Origin: an uncultured Flavobacteriaceae bacterium | GTDB taxonomy: Bacteria > Bacteroidota > Bacteroidia > Flavobacteriales > Flavobacteriaceae | Direction of reading: 5' to 3' | Assembly: GCA_947500445.1 (NCBI GenBank) | Contig: CANMSB010000010.1 | Coordinates: forward strand, 1 to 64,000 | DNA length: 64,000 nt | Part shown: positions 1 through 7,560 of the stretch, in pieces | Layout of the letters: each line of letters begins with the position of its first letter | How positions within the stretch are numbered: the first letter of the stretch is position 1 | Translations under genes and position numbers: made by a program | Notes under the pieces: model-generated | Database searches by the model: none | Told to the model about the DNA's origin: nothing | Seen by the model: only the letters and a program-made list of their open reading frames with translations

Positions 1-78
1 GACAAACTCGACGTCATGTTCACGGCCTTTATCTATATCGCCCTGATTTTCGATGCAATTAGTGTTAACACGCCCTAA
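1..78 (+). CDS. C-terminal end of an unidentified protein, cut by the window start
   Basis: An open frame runs from the first base to a TAA at 76-78 and gives 25 residues, ending DAISVNTP. It contains a hydrophobic run (FTAFIYIALIF) that could be the end of a membrane segment. The rest of the gene lies outside the window, so no function can be given. It may be a chance frame, but the 424 bases that follow carry no gene, which fits a gene end here. Confidence 0.4.
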   Translation, partial: DKLDVMFTAFIYIALIFDAISVNTP

Positions 79-502
79 TTACGTTCAACTGCCAACTACC
101 ACTGTTCAAGACTGCGAACTGATAATTGCTACTTAAAAAAAGACCAGTAAACTGTCAATATTAAATTTACAAGATCCACCAATTCCTTTTTACTTATTAC
201 TTTGTATTACATCACTAGCTACCAATTACCTATCGACCGCTCTTTGCCCATTGCAAAATCCAAAGCCCTTATGCTCCGATTGCTAAAACCAACTACAACA
301 TCCAAAAAAAGAAAATCTTTTATTATTTTTAATTAGTCTAAATTAATTTTATGTTTGTGATGTTGCTTTTGATACCACGGCTTATTATGGTCTTTATTAG
401 AAGCTTGCTTGTCCTCTACCAACATACCGCTTTGCTACTCTATGCAGTAAAGCACGGCACGGACTTTTATTTGGTTAATACCATAATACTAAAACAACCG
501 TT
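79..502. other. intergenic region, no gene seen
   Basis: AT-rich stretch with stops in most frames. A 72-codon frame starting at 351 overlaps the start of the next gene and lacks a convincing protein composition, so it is not called. No hairpin terminator or RNA gene was recognised. Confidence 0.5.
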
Positions 503-856
503 ATGCACCAAGATATCGAACCCTTATATTACAACGAAATTGGAATCTCCTTTTTTTGGAAAAAAGTGAAGACCGGCGATACCGCCAAAGTACAATTGGT
601 TTTCCGGGATACCGGACTGCTGCTGAGTGCCCAGGAGTTGAACGTATTTTCCGAAAATGTCAAGGCGCTGATGAGATCCAAACCTTTATGTGCGGATTGC
701 CAAAACAAAGAAGGTTGTAGAAGCCTTTTGCTGGAAACCCATTTGACCGCACTGAGCTTCGCCATTAGTCCCAGCGAACTGGGCCAACTGCGCGACCTCT
801 TGGAGGGCACGTTGTTCCAGCTACAACTGAACGCCTGTCTCGATGACCTGTTATAG
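503..856 (+). CDS. conserved hypothetical protein, resembles DUF6686
   Basis: 117 residues, no signal peptide, probably cytoplasmic. It contains a CADCQNKEGCRSLLL segment (CxxCxxxxxC), so a bound metal or redox role is possible but unproven. Size and cysteine pattern resemble a small Bacteroidota family that I recall as DUF6686; this is from memory, not a search. It converges on the HMG-CoA lyase gene with only 15 bases between the stops. Function unknown. Confidence 0.75.
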   Translation: MHQDIEPLYYNEIGISFFWKKVKTGDTAKVQLVFRDTGLLLSAQELNVFSENVKALMRSKPLCADCQNKEGCRSLLLETHLTALSFAISPSELGQLRDLLEGTLFQLQLNACLDDLL

Positions 857-871
857 GAAGTGACCGTGTGA

Positions 872-1738
872 TCAGTGATATTGCGAAAAGAGTTCGGTAG
901 CCTTATTGTATGCCGCTTCAAAAGCCATCCAATCCACCCCGGTCTTTGCTTTTTCGGTCGTAAAATAGGAGAGCATTTTCTCCGTGGGCATGTTTCCGGT
1001 AAGCTCGTCCTTGGCCATGGGGCAACCACCAAACCCTTGTACCGCACCGTCAAAACGACGACATCCGGCTTTGTAGGCGGCATCGACCTTTTCGTGCCAT
1101 TTGGTAGGGGTCGTATGCAAATGGGCCCCAAATTCGATTTCGGGATATTGGGGTATCAGGTTTGAAAACAAGTAATCGATGGTTTCCGGGTCGGAAGTGC
1201 CAACGGTATCGGACAAGGATAAAATTCTGGCCCCCATATCGGCAAGTCGTTCCGTCCACTCCCCCACTACTTCCACGCTCCAAGGATCACCGTACGGATT
1301 TCCGAACCCCATAGAAATGTAAGTGACCACTTCTTTTCCGCTTCCAGCGGCTATCTCATGGATTTCTTTTAGGGTCGCTACGGATTGGGCTATGGTTTTA
1401 TGCGTGTTCCGCATCTGAAAGTTTTCGGAAATGGAAAAGGGATACCCCAGATAATCTATGGCCCCGTGTACACTAGCATCTTTAGCTCCCCGAACATTCG
1501 CCACAATGGCCAACAACTTGCTTGTAGTTTTGGAGCGGTCCAATAAGGAAAGTACCTCCGCGGTATCGATCATCTGCGGAATGGCCTTGGGCGACACAAA
1601 ACTTCCAAAATCGATGGTGTCGAAGCCACAACCCAGCAAGGCCTGTAGGTAGCGTACCTTTTTTTCCGTCGGAATAAAGGTCTTTATTCCTTGCATGGCG
1701 TCCCTGGGACATTCGATAACTTTTACGGTTTCCGACAT
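872..1738 (-). CDS. mvaB: hydroxymethylglutaryl-CoA lyase
   Basis: 288 residues, full length for the family. It splits HMG-CoA into acetoacetate and acetyl-CoA, the last step of leucine breakdown, in the cytoplasm. It is a TIM-barrel enzyme of the DRE-TIM group: the N-terminal PRDAMQ (residues 11-16, a variant of PRDGxQ) carries the metal/substrate Arg-Asp pair. HLH at 206-208 supplies the metal-binding histidines, and FGGCPMAK holds the catalytic cysteine near 239. It lies convergent to the small gene before it, with the LysE-family gene upstream in the same direction. Identity is well supported by the motifs; other DRE-TIM enzymes lack the GGCP loop. Confidence 0.93.
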   Translation of the reverse strand: MSETVKVIECPRDAMQGIKTFIPTEKKVRYLQALLGCGFDTIDFGSFVSPKAIPQMIDTAEVLSLLDRSKTTSKLLAIVANVRGAKDASVHGAIDYLGYPFSISENFQMRNTHKTIAQSVATLKEIHEIAAGSGKEVVTYISMGFGNPYGDPWSVEVVGEWTERLADMGARILSLSDTVGTSDPETIDYLFSNLIPQYPEIEFGAHLHTTPTKWHEKVDAAYKAGCRRFDGAVQGFGGCPMAKDELTGNMPTEKMLSYFTTEKAKTGVDWMAFEAAYNKATELFSQYH

Positions 1739-1866
1739 GGGTACAAGGTATTGAAAAAGGGTGGTAACGGCAACACTCGGAACGCCCTATCGATTGCCGG
1801 AGATCGGTATATCCGACCAAGGGCATTTCTTTCTATAGGCTTTATTCCCACTTTCAACTCCGAACA

Positions 1867-2496
1867 TCAGTTCGAAAACAACAGGTATGCGGCAATGGAA
1901 AGCAATACGACCACTTGAAACCATTTCACATAACTTCCTATACCGACTTTACCCGCCAAGCGGTCGGAAATGGAACCCGCTAACATTGCAATACTACCGA
2001 ACGTTATTGCCGAAACGAGCATAAAAAGCAAACCCAACACATAAAACTGTAGCAAGGGCGACATGGTATCACTGAATAGGAACGCGGGAAAAAATGCGAT
2101 AAAAAAGAGGGTCACTTTGGGGTTCAACACGTTCATTAAAAAACCTTGCTGAAAAAGTCGTACAAAATTCTTATGCGAAGTGGCATCTTTGGTTAGTGGT
2201 AGGGTCATTTTTGACCGTATGGTCTGCCATGCCAGGTAAATAAGATAGCAAGCACCAAAAACTTTGATGAAAACGAACAGCCTGTTGTTCGCCTTTAAAA
2301 CGGCCGATACCCCAAACGCCAATAAGGTGGTGTGCACCAAACAACCCGATATGAGTCCGGCCGTGGTCGCCAAGCCACTTCGTCGCCCATTGGAAATACT
2401 TTGTGTGAACACATAAATGTTGTCAGGGCCCGGAGTGATGGCCAGTACCAGGGTGGCACCGATGAATGTCGTAAGTATTTCGTAATCCATATTCAC
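1867..2496 (-). CDS. LysE/RhtB-family amino-acid exporter
   Basis: 209 residues, with about six hydrophobic segments and the family signature near the N-terminus (TPGPDNIYV, residues about 21-29). LysE-type transporters export amino acids or related small molecules across the inner membrane; the substrate cannot be told from sequence. The segment FLMNVLNPKVTLFF, around residue 120, is also typical of the family. It lies 128 bases upstream of mvaB on the same strand, and the two may or may not share a transcript. Confidence 0.9.
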   Translation of the reverse strand: MNMDYEILTTFIGATLVLAITPGPDNIYVFTQSISNGRRSGLATTAGLISGCLVHTTLLAFGVSAVLKANNRLFVFIKVFGACYLIYLAWQTIRSKMTLPLTKDATSHKNFVRLFQQGFLMNVLNPKVTLFFIAFFPAFLFSDTMSPLLQFYVLGLLFMLVSAITFGSIAMLAGSISDRLAGKVGIGSYVKWFQVVVLLSIAAYLLFSN

Positions 2497-2641
2497 GTCC
2501 CTTGTTTAAAACCGATTGCAAACATTAAAAATAGTAACTAGTAGTTACCTTTAATATCTCTATTTCTGGCTTGTAGAACAAACAAAATACAAATTCCATC
2601 AAACTTTGTATCAATTTCATATCTTTCCAAAAAATAATTTC

Positions 2642-3064
2642 ATGCGACCACAAACCGTTGCTGCCGTTTTATTTACGGCATTATGTTCCCTTACGCTTAT
2701 GGCGTTGGACCAAAACCAAATCGATACCGGTAAAACCACTTTCATGATGGAACAGGATTCCCTTTTGCGACATGTGGTCCTTTTTAAATTTAAAGAGGGC
2801 ACTTCGGATGCAAAAATTTTAGAAATAGCGACCGCTTTTAAGGAACTACCGGCAAAGATACCGGAAATCAAGGCTTTTGAATGGGGAACGAACAATAGCC
2901 CAGAAGGTTTGGACAAGGGATTTACTCATTGTTTTTTCCTGACTTTTGCCACAGAGGCGGACAGAGCTATTTACTTGCCCCACCCCGAACATAAAGCCTT
3001 TGGAGGGTTGCTTAAACCCTATTTGGAAGATGTTTTGGTTACGGATTATTGGGTTCGGCAGTAG
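2642..3064 (+). CDS. secreted Dabb-family (stress-responsive A/B barrel) protein
   Basis: 140 residues from the ATG at 2642. An in-frame ATG at 2606 would add 12 residues before the signal peptide, so the later start is preferred. The N-terminus (RPQTVAAVLFTALCSLTLMA) looks like a signal sequence. From about residue 38 the protein matches the Dabb fold: LLRHVVLFKFKEGT opens the barrel, and the C-terminus HPEHKAFG...VTDYWV closes it. Dabb proteins are dimeric alpha/beta barrels of varied function. Export to the periplasm is inferred from the signal sequence, and the substrate is unknown. Confidence 0.85.
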   Translation: MRPQTVAAVLFTALCSLTLMALDQNQIDTGKTTFMMEQDSLLRHVVLFKFKEGTSDAKILEIATAFKELPAKIPEIKAFEWGTNNSPEGLDKGFTHCFFLTFATEADRAIYLPHPEHKAFGGLLKPYLEDVLVTDYWVRQ

Positions 3065-3075
3065 TCAACATACCT

Positions 3076-4128
3076 TTAGATTGTAGTCACCGCTTGTTTT
3101 AAGATGGCCTTATTGATGCGTTTTACAAGGGCAGGTCCCTCGTATACAAAACCCGTCCATAGCTGTACCAAATCGGCACCGGCATCCAGTTTTTCAAGAG
3201 CGTCCTCAGCGGTCATAATACCGCCCACTCCTATTATAGGAAAGGATTTCCCGCTATTTTCGGCCAAAAATCGAATCACTTCGGTGCTTCGGTTGCGCAA
3301 TGGTTTTCCACTAAGCCCTCCTTTTTCCTCCGTAAATACGAGTTCCGATCGCAAATTACGACGGTCCAAGGTAGTATTGGTCGCAATTACCCCATCAATT
3401 TTAGTGGTATTTACTATTTTGATGATATCCCTGAGTTGGTCGTTCGTCAGGTCCGGAGCTATCTTCAACAAAATAGGTTTTTCCTTTCCTTCCTTGCTCT
3501 TGGCGGCCACCTTAACGTTTTCTTTTTTTATTTCGAGCAGCAACTGGGTCAACGGTTCCTTATCCTGCAATTCCCTTAAACCGGGCGTATTTGGAGAACT
3601 TACGTTTACAACAAAATAATCGACATGATCGAAAAGGGCATCAAAACAGATCAAGTAGTCCTTGATCGCCATATTGTTCGGGGTAATCTTATTTTTTCCA
3701 ATGTTCCCACCAATGATTACCCGGTGTTTTTTCTTCAATTTTTCCACGGCATCAAAAACGCCCTGATTGTTAAACCCCATTCTATTGATAATGGCCTCGT
3801 CGGGTTTTAATCGAAAAAGTCTTTTTTTGGGATTCCCTTCTTGCGGTTTTGGGGTCAACGTTCCTATTTCGATAAATCCAAAACCGAAATCGCTCAGTTC
3901 ATTATATAACTTGGCGTCCTTATCGAAGCCAGCCGCCAAACCTACCGGATTATCAAATCGTATTCCGAACACCTCTCGTTGCAACCGTTTGTCCTTAACG
4001 GTGTATAGTGATCGGAACAGTCCGGAAAAACCAAGTTTTGACAGTAGTTTTATCATCCAAAAACTAAGATGATGTACCCTCTCCGGGTCTAGCATAAAAA
4101 GGAAAGGACGTAGGACAAACTTGTACAT
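3076..4128 (-). CDS. pyrD: dihydroorotate dehydrogenase (quinone), class 2
   Basis: 350 residues. It oxidises dihydroorotate to orotate in pyrimidine synthesis and passes electrons to quinone at the inner membrane. The class 2 type is shown by the N-terminal helical extension ([13 protein letters not shown]) used for membrane contact. FMN and substrate residues are visible: [31 protein letters not shown] (catalytic Ser within this loop), IATNTT and the glycine-rich IIGVGGI. It converges on the Dabb gene with 11 bases between stops. It has no other pyrimidine gene beside it here. Confidence 0.95.
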   Translation of the reverse strand: MYKFVLRPFLFMLDPERVHHLSFWMIKLLSKLGFSGLFRSLYTVKDKRLQREVFGIRFDNPVGLAAGFDKDAKLYNELSDFGFGFIEIGTLTPKPQEGNPKKRLFRLKPDEAIINRMGFNNQGVFDAVEKLKKKHRVIIGGNIGKNKITPNNMAIKDYLICFDALFDHVDYFVVNVSSPNTPGLRELQDKEPLTQLLLEIKKENVKVAAKSKEGKEKPILLKIAPDLTNDQLRDIIKIVNTTKIDGVIATNTTLDRRNLRSELVFTEEKGGLSGKPLRNRSTEVIRFLAENSGKSFPIIGVGGIMTAEDALEKLDAGADLVQLWTGFVYEGPALVKRINKAILKQAVTTI

Positions 4129-4342
4129 AATTTGGGGTAGGATTTTGTCAAAAGTACAAACTCCATCCCATTTACTGTTTTATTTAAGGCGATTTTTTAA
4201 CAGTGTTGTTCAACAATCGTCTTTCGCCAAAAATAAACCATCGGTAACGGAAAGCACGGAATATGAAGGCCGTAGAAAATTACTTACCTAGTTAAACGAT
4301 TAACAGTATTTTCCAAACCCTAAACAAACGTATTGCTTAAGA

Positions 4343-4801
4343 TTATTCTTTCTTTGGAGGAATGCTATCGGTGTAGATGACCGGTGTTACTGTTATAGGT
4401 TCCAAAATGGCCTCGGTACAAAGGTTCAGATACAGCTGATATTGTTTCGGATTCAACCCCTGTAAAAAACTCTTATCGGCTTCCCAAGAGGCCTTTACCA
4501 TTTTCTGTTGTAACATTTTGTATTTCGCTGAAAGCGTGGTCAATTCTTCTTGGGTACTTTGCGGATGATCTTGAAACAATTTTTGAATTTGGTCCTCCAC
4601 ATCTTTTTGAAGCAACTCGAAATCGCCGCTCAAAGTTTCCAATGTAGCCTTTTGGGCAGCGTTCAATTGAAACATTTCTATAATCTCAACGGAATTGCCG
4701 CCAGTGACGTTCAAGTTGCATTGTTGCGAATAACCACCGTACGTAAATAGCAGCAACATAATGGTCCATACCGACCATTTTGCTCGTTTTATATCGTTCA
4801 T
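4343..4801 (-). CDS. secreted helical protein of unknown function, Spy/CpxP-like in outline
   Basis: 152 residues. An N-terminal signal sequence (WSVWTIMLLLFTYGGYSQQ) ends near residue 27. The mature part is predicted mainly alpha-helical and charged, with LNAAQKATLETLSGDF and LNPKQYQLYLNLC segments. LxxxQ repeats of this kind occur in Spy/CpxP-type periplasmic chaperones and metal sensors, but the LTxxQ signature is not clear, so no family is assigned. It has two cysteines. It stands alone, with 214 bases to pyrD. Confidence 0.7.
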   Translation of the reverse strand: MNDIKRAKWSVWTIMLLLFTYGGYSQQCNLNVTGGNSVEIIEMFQLNAAQKATLETLSGDFELLQKDVEDQIQKLFQDHPQSTQEELTTLSAKYKMLQQKMVKASWEADKSFLQGLNPKQYQLYLNLCTEAILEPITVTPVIYTDSIPPKKE

Positions 4802-5379
4802 ATCGTATACATTAGGACCGTTCTTATGTTGTTAACTACAATTCTCGCCAAAAATTATATCAATTGCAAAAAGTGATGTCATTGTGCTTCAATGGAATGA
4901 GCCGTTTTGGATTTGTTGTTTGCGGCCCTAACAATTGTCCATCACTTGCAATTTATGCCAAAGTGGGTTGGTTATCATGTCCAAAAACGGTACCGTTTTC
5001 CGACAAAAAGCATTCTCGACCAAAAAACACCTATAACTGAACCGCTATGCATCCGAAATGCACAAGATTATTGGAAGAGAATGAAATACTTTTTCAACCT
5101 TACTTTAAAGTAGCAGCAAGTGGTTGGCTATTTTATGATCCATAAAAATTGCGGACTGCGATATGTGACTACCTAATATTTTAAGATTTGAAGCTTCGAG
5201 TACTTGTAGGGAAGGCTTGCACGAAAGTGTATCCTTTCAACCAATACTTGTGACCAAAGCGTTAAACCGATAGAACAAATGTCTTTTTGGTCCCTGTTTC
5301 CCACTCCTTTTTTTAACTTTATCCTGACATTGGTCTAGTAGCTATCCATTGGGGAATCGGCCGAACAAAAAAACAGCTT
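4802..5379. other. 578-base region without a convincing gene; holds one copy of a dispersed repeat
   Basis: The part from about 5055 to 5255 is similar to sequences near 28.7 and 30.8 kb and is listed separately. A 68-codon frame at 4907-5113 overlaps the repeat and is not protein-like. No terminator or RNA gene was recognised. Confidence 0.5.
5055..5255. repeat. diverged dispersed repeat D, copy 1
   Basis: Shares blocks in the same order with copies at 28701-28866 and 30785-30985: AAATGCAC near the start, TTATTGGAA, GATCCATAAAAATT, GGACTGC, ATATGTGACT, CGAGTACT, and GTATCCTTTCAACCAA at the end. The blocks are separated by unlike sequence of similar length, as expected for old copies. No inverted ends or flanking duplications were seen. 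Confidence 0.6.
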
Positions 5380-5601
5380 ATGAACAAAAAGTCCAAAACA
5401 GACGGTCCGGCCCTTCGCATCTACATGGACAGTTCTGGAAAATTGTTTAAAAAAACACCGGATGGGGATTTAAAACTACTTCCCTCACTTCCCCAGGAAT
5501 ATGAGGATATGTACTACATTAAATTTGTACAGGCCAACGACATGGACGAACAATTCGGACCATTGGATATTACCGGGGCCATGGACCTTTATTTGAAGTA
5601 A
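5380..5601 (+). CDS. small hypothetical protein upstream of vgrG
   Basis: 73 residues, hydrophilic, no signal peptide. It contains a short beta-type stretch (LRIYMDSSGKLFKKTP) and an acidic C-terminal half. It lies 164 bases before vgrG on the same strand, so a link to the T6SS island is possible but not shown. The base composition is like that of the neighbouring housekeeping genes and unlike the GC-rich vgrG. No family recognised. Confidence 0.55.
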   Translation: MNKKSKTDGPALRIYMDSSGKLFKKTPDGDLKLLPSLPQEYEDMYYIKFVQANDMDEQFGPLDITGAMDLYLK

Positions 5602-5765
5602 GCCCTTCCAAATACCCGATTGCTCAGCGGTGATGACCGTTGACCGAAAATTAGACCTTTTCATCGATAGGATCAAACTATTTACAGGGAAGCTACCGTA
5701 TATTATAGCAGGGGTACCCTTACAAAATTATTTCAGAAAAACCTATCACAAACCAAAGCGCACAC

Positions 5766-7559
5766 ATGTCAAAAATCGTAAAGATCACCTTGATCGTCGG
5801 CGGGGAGACCTTCCTTCCCAAATCGGGCTATAGCATCACCATAGAACAGTCCGTGGGCGGGCACAGCGCCTTCCGCATCGCCTTTCCCGCGAACGCCACC
5901 GAAGGCTATGCCGGGCCGTTGATGGACAATGCCCTGGGCTTCGTGGGGAAAAAGGCCTCCATTGGGCTCAACGACAATGAAATGGAGTACAGCGGTATCG
6001 TCACCTCGGTGGACCTGCAAAAGGGCATCGGGGCATCGGGCACCATCGTATGCTCGGGCTATGGACCGGGGGTGCTGCTCGCGCATTCCTCCCAATGCGC
6101 CAGTTATGACGAGGGTACCTCCCTGTCGCAGGTGGCCAACGACACCCTGGACGGACATGTGGGCGAACATATGGGGAGCGCCATGGGAAAGGGCACCGAT
6201 GTAAGGCTGCCCTATACCGTACAATACAACGAGAGCGACCTCTCCTTTTTACAGCGGCTCTGCAGCCGCTACGGGGTATGGCTCTACCACAACGGAAACG
6301 AACTGTGTATCGGCCGTAGCGGCGACCGCCGCTTGCAGGGCACCGTGGGGGTCGACGTGCTCTCCTTCAACCTGGGCACCTCCCTAAGGGAGCAGTCCTT
6401 CGCGATCAGCGCGCACGACTGGGTGAACGATACCCTTTTGGAGGCCGAGTCCAGCGCACATTCCCCGACCTCCTCCCATCCCTATCTCGATACCCTGAGG
6501 TCCGAATCGAACAACCTCTTCGCCAAAAAGGGGCGTTACGAGTGGAACAGGGGACAGCACGAATACAGCGCACAGGGCGGTGTGGATACCGCCGCAAAGG
6601 TGAACGCACTGGGAAGGGCCGCCGCCATGGTCACCGCATCGGGGACCTCCGAACTGGTCGCCCTACGGGTGGGCGATACCCTTACCCTGGAAGGGCTCAA
6701 TTTTTCGGATGCCCAAAAGAGGGACCCCTATGGTTCCTACGACATTACCAAAGTAGTGCACCGCTTCGACCATAACGGACATTACCGAAACGAGTTCGAG
6801 GGCGTGCCCGAGGGTACCGAGCACCCGCCCTACTCCGAGAGCTTTGCCGCGCCAAGGGCGGGCGCACAGCGCGGAAGGGTATTCGACAATGCCGACCCGG
6901 ACGGGCTAGGGCGCGTAAAGGTGCAGTTCCCATGGCAAATGGCCAAGGGCACCGCAACGCCATGGATAAAGATGGCCACCCCCTACTCGGGCGCCGAAAA
7001 GGGCTTTTACTTTATACCCGAGAACGGCGAGGAGGTACTGGTGGGCTTCGAGGGCGACAATCCCGAAAAACCCTTTGTGCTCAGCGCGGGATACAACAAC
7101 GCCGCCAGCAGCGGCTTCGCCGATGCCGACAACAACATCAAGGCCATTAAGACAAGGAGCGGACATGTAATCGAACTCGACGATACCGATGGCGGGGAGA
7201 TGATTTCAATTTATACCAAAGAGAAAAAGCATAGCATAACGCTTTCCACGAAGGATGACCAAATCCGTATCGTTTCAGAGGGAGATATTTTGATGCAAGG
7301 GAAAAATATTCAGTTAACGGCCGAGGAATCTTTACAAATGGAATCCAAGCAACAAAACATTACAATGAAAGCCGCTAAAACCATTGCCAGTCAAGCAGAA
7401 GAAATTACGGCAAAAGGAACTAAAAAAGTAATAAACGAAGCCAAAGAAATACATTTAAATGCGGGGCAAAAAGTGGCCTTAAAAGCATCTACCAATGTAG
7501 ATGTCGATGCCGCTGCTATAAAGCTACAGGGAGTACTCAATAAATTAGAGGTCAAATAA
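5766..7559 (+). CDS. vgrG: type VI secretion spike protein VgrG (TssI)
   Basis: 597 residues. VgrG trimers form the tip of the T6SS needle and carry effectors on it. The gp27-like part spans about 1-350 (GYSITIEQSVGGHSAF; FLQRLCSRYGVWLYHNG around 161-177). The gp5-like OB fold spans about 368-445 (GRVFDNADPDGLGRVKVQFP, PENGEEVLVGFEGDNP). The C-terminus from about 478 is a repetitive beta region ending in a lysine-rich stretch. No enzymatic extension is visible, so this is not an evolved VgrG. The first about 1,430 bases are GC-rich (row 6121-6180 has 39 of 60 G+C), while the last about 360 are AT-rich (row 7381-7440 has 22 of 60). It abuts the PAAR effector gene (1 base between). A Bacteroidota T6SS (subtype iii) is the expected machine, but no other T6SS structural genes are in the window. 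Confidence 0.93.
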   Translation: MSKIVKITLIVGGETFLPKSGYSITIEQSVGGHSAFRIAFPANATEGYAGPLMDNALGFVGKKASIGLNDNEMEYSGIVTSVDLQKGIGASGTIVCSGYGPGVLLAHSSQCASYDEGTSLSQVANDTLDGHVGEHMGSAMGKGTDVRLPYTVQYNESDLSFLQRLCSRYGVWLYHNGNELCIGRSGDRRLQGTVGVDVLSFNLGTSLREQSFAISAHDWVNDTLLEAESSAHSPTSSHPYLDTLRSESNNLFAKKGRYEWNRGQHEYSAQGGVDTAAKVNALGRAAAMVTASGTSELVALRVGDTLTLEGLNFSDAQKRDPYGSYDITKVVHRFDHNGHYRNEFEGVPEGTEHPPYSESFAAPRAGAQRGRVFDNADPDGLGRVKVQFPWQMAKGTATPWIKMATPYSGAEKGFYFIPENGEEVLVGFEGDNPEKPFVLSAGYNNAASSGFADADNNIKAIKTRSGHVIELDDTDGGEMISIYTKEKKHSITLSTKDDQIRIVSEGDILMQGKNIQLTAEESLQMESKQQNITMKAAKTIASQAEEITAKGTKKVINEAKEIHLNAGQKVALKASTNVDVDAAAIKLQGVLNKLEVK

Positions 7560-7560
7560 C

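Noticed and set aside
351-569. 72-codon frame at the start of the window
   Set aside because: It overlaps the better-supported gene at 503 and its composition is not protein-like.
4907-5113. 68-codon frame in the gap before the T6SS island
   Set aside because: It runs into repeat D, and other copies of the repeat do not keep the frame.
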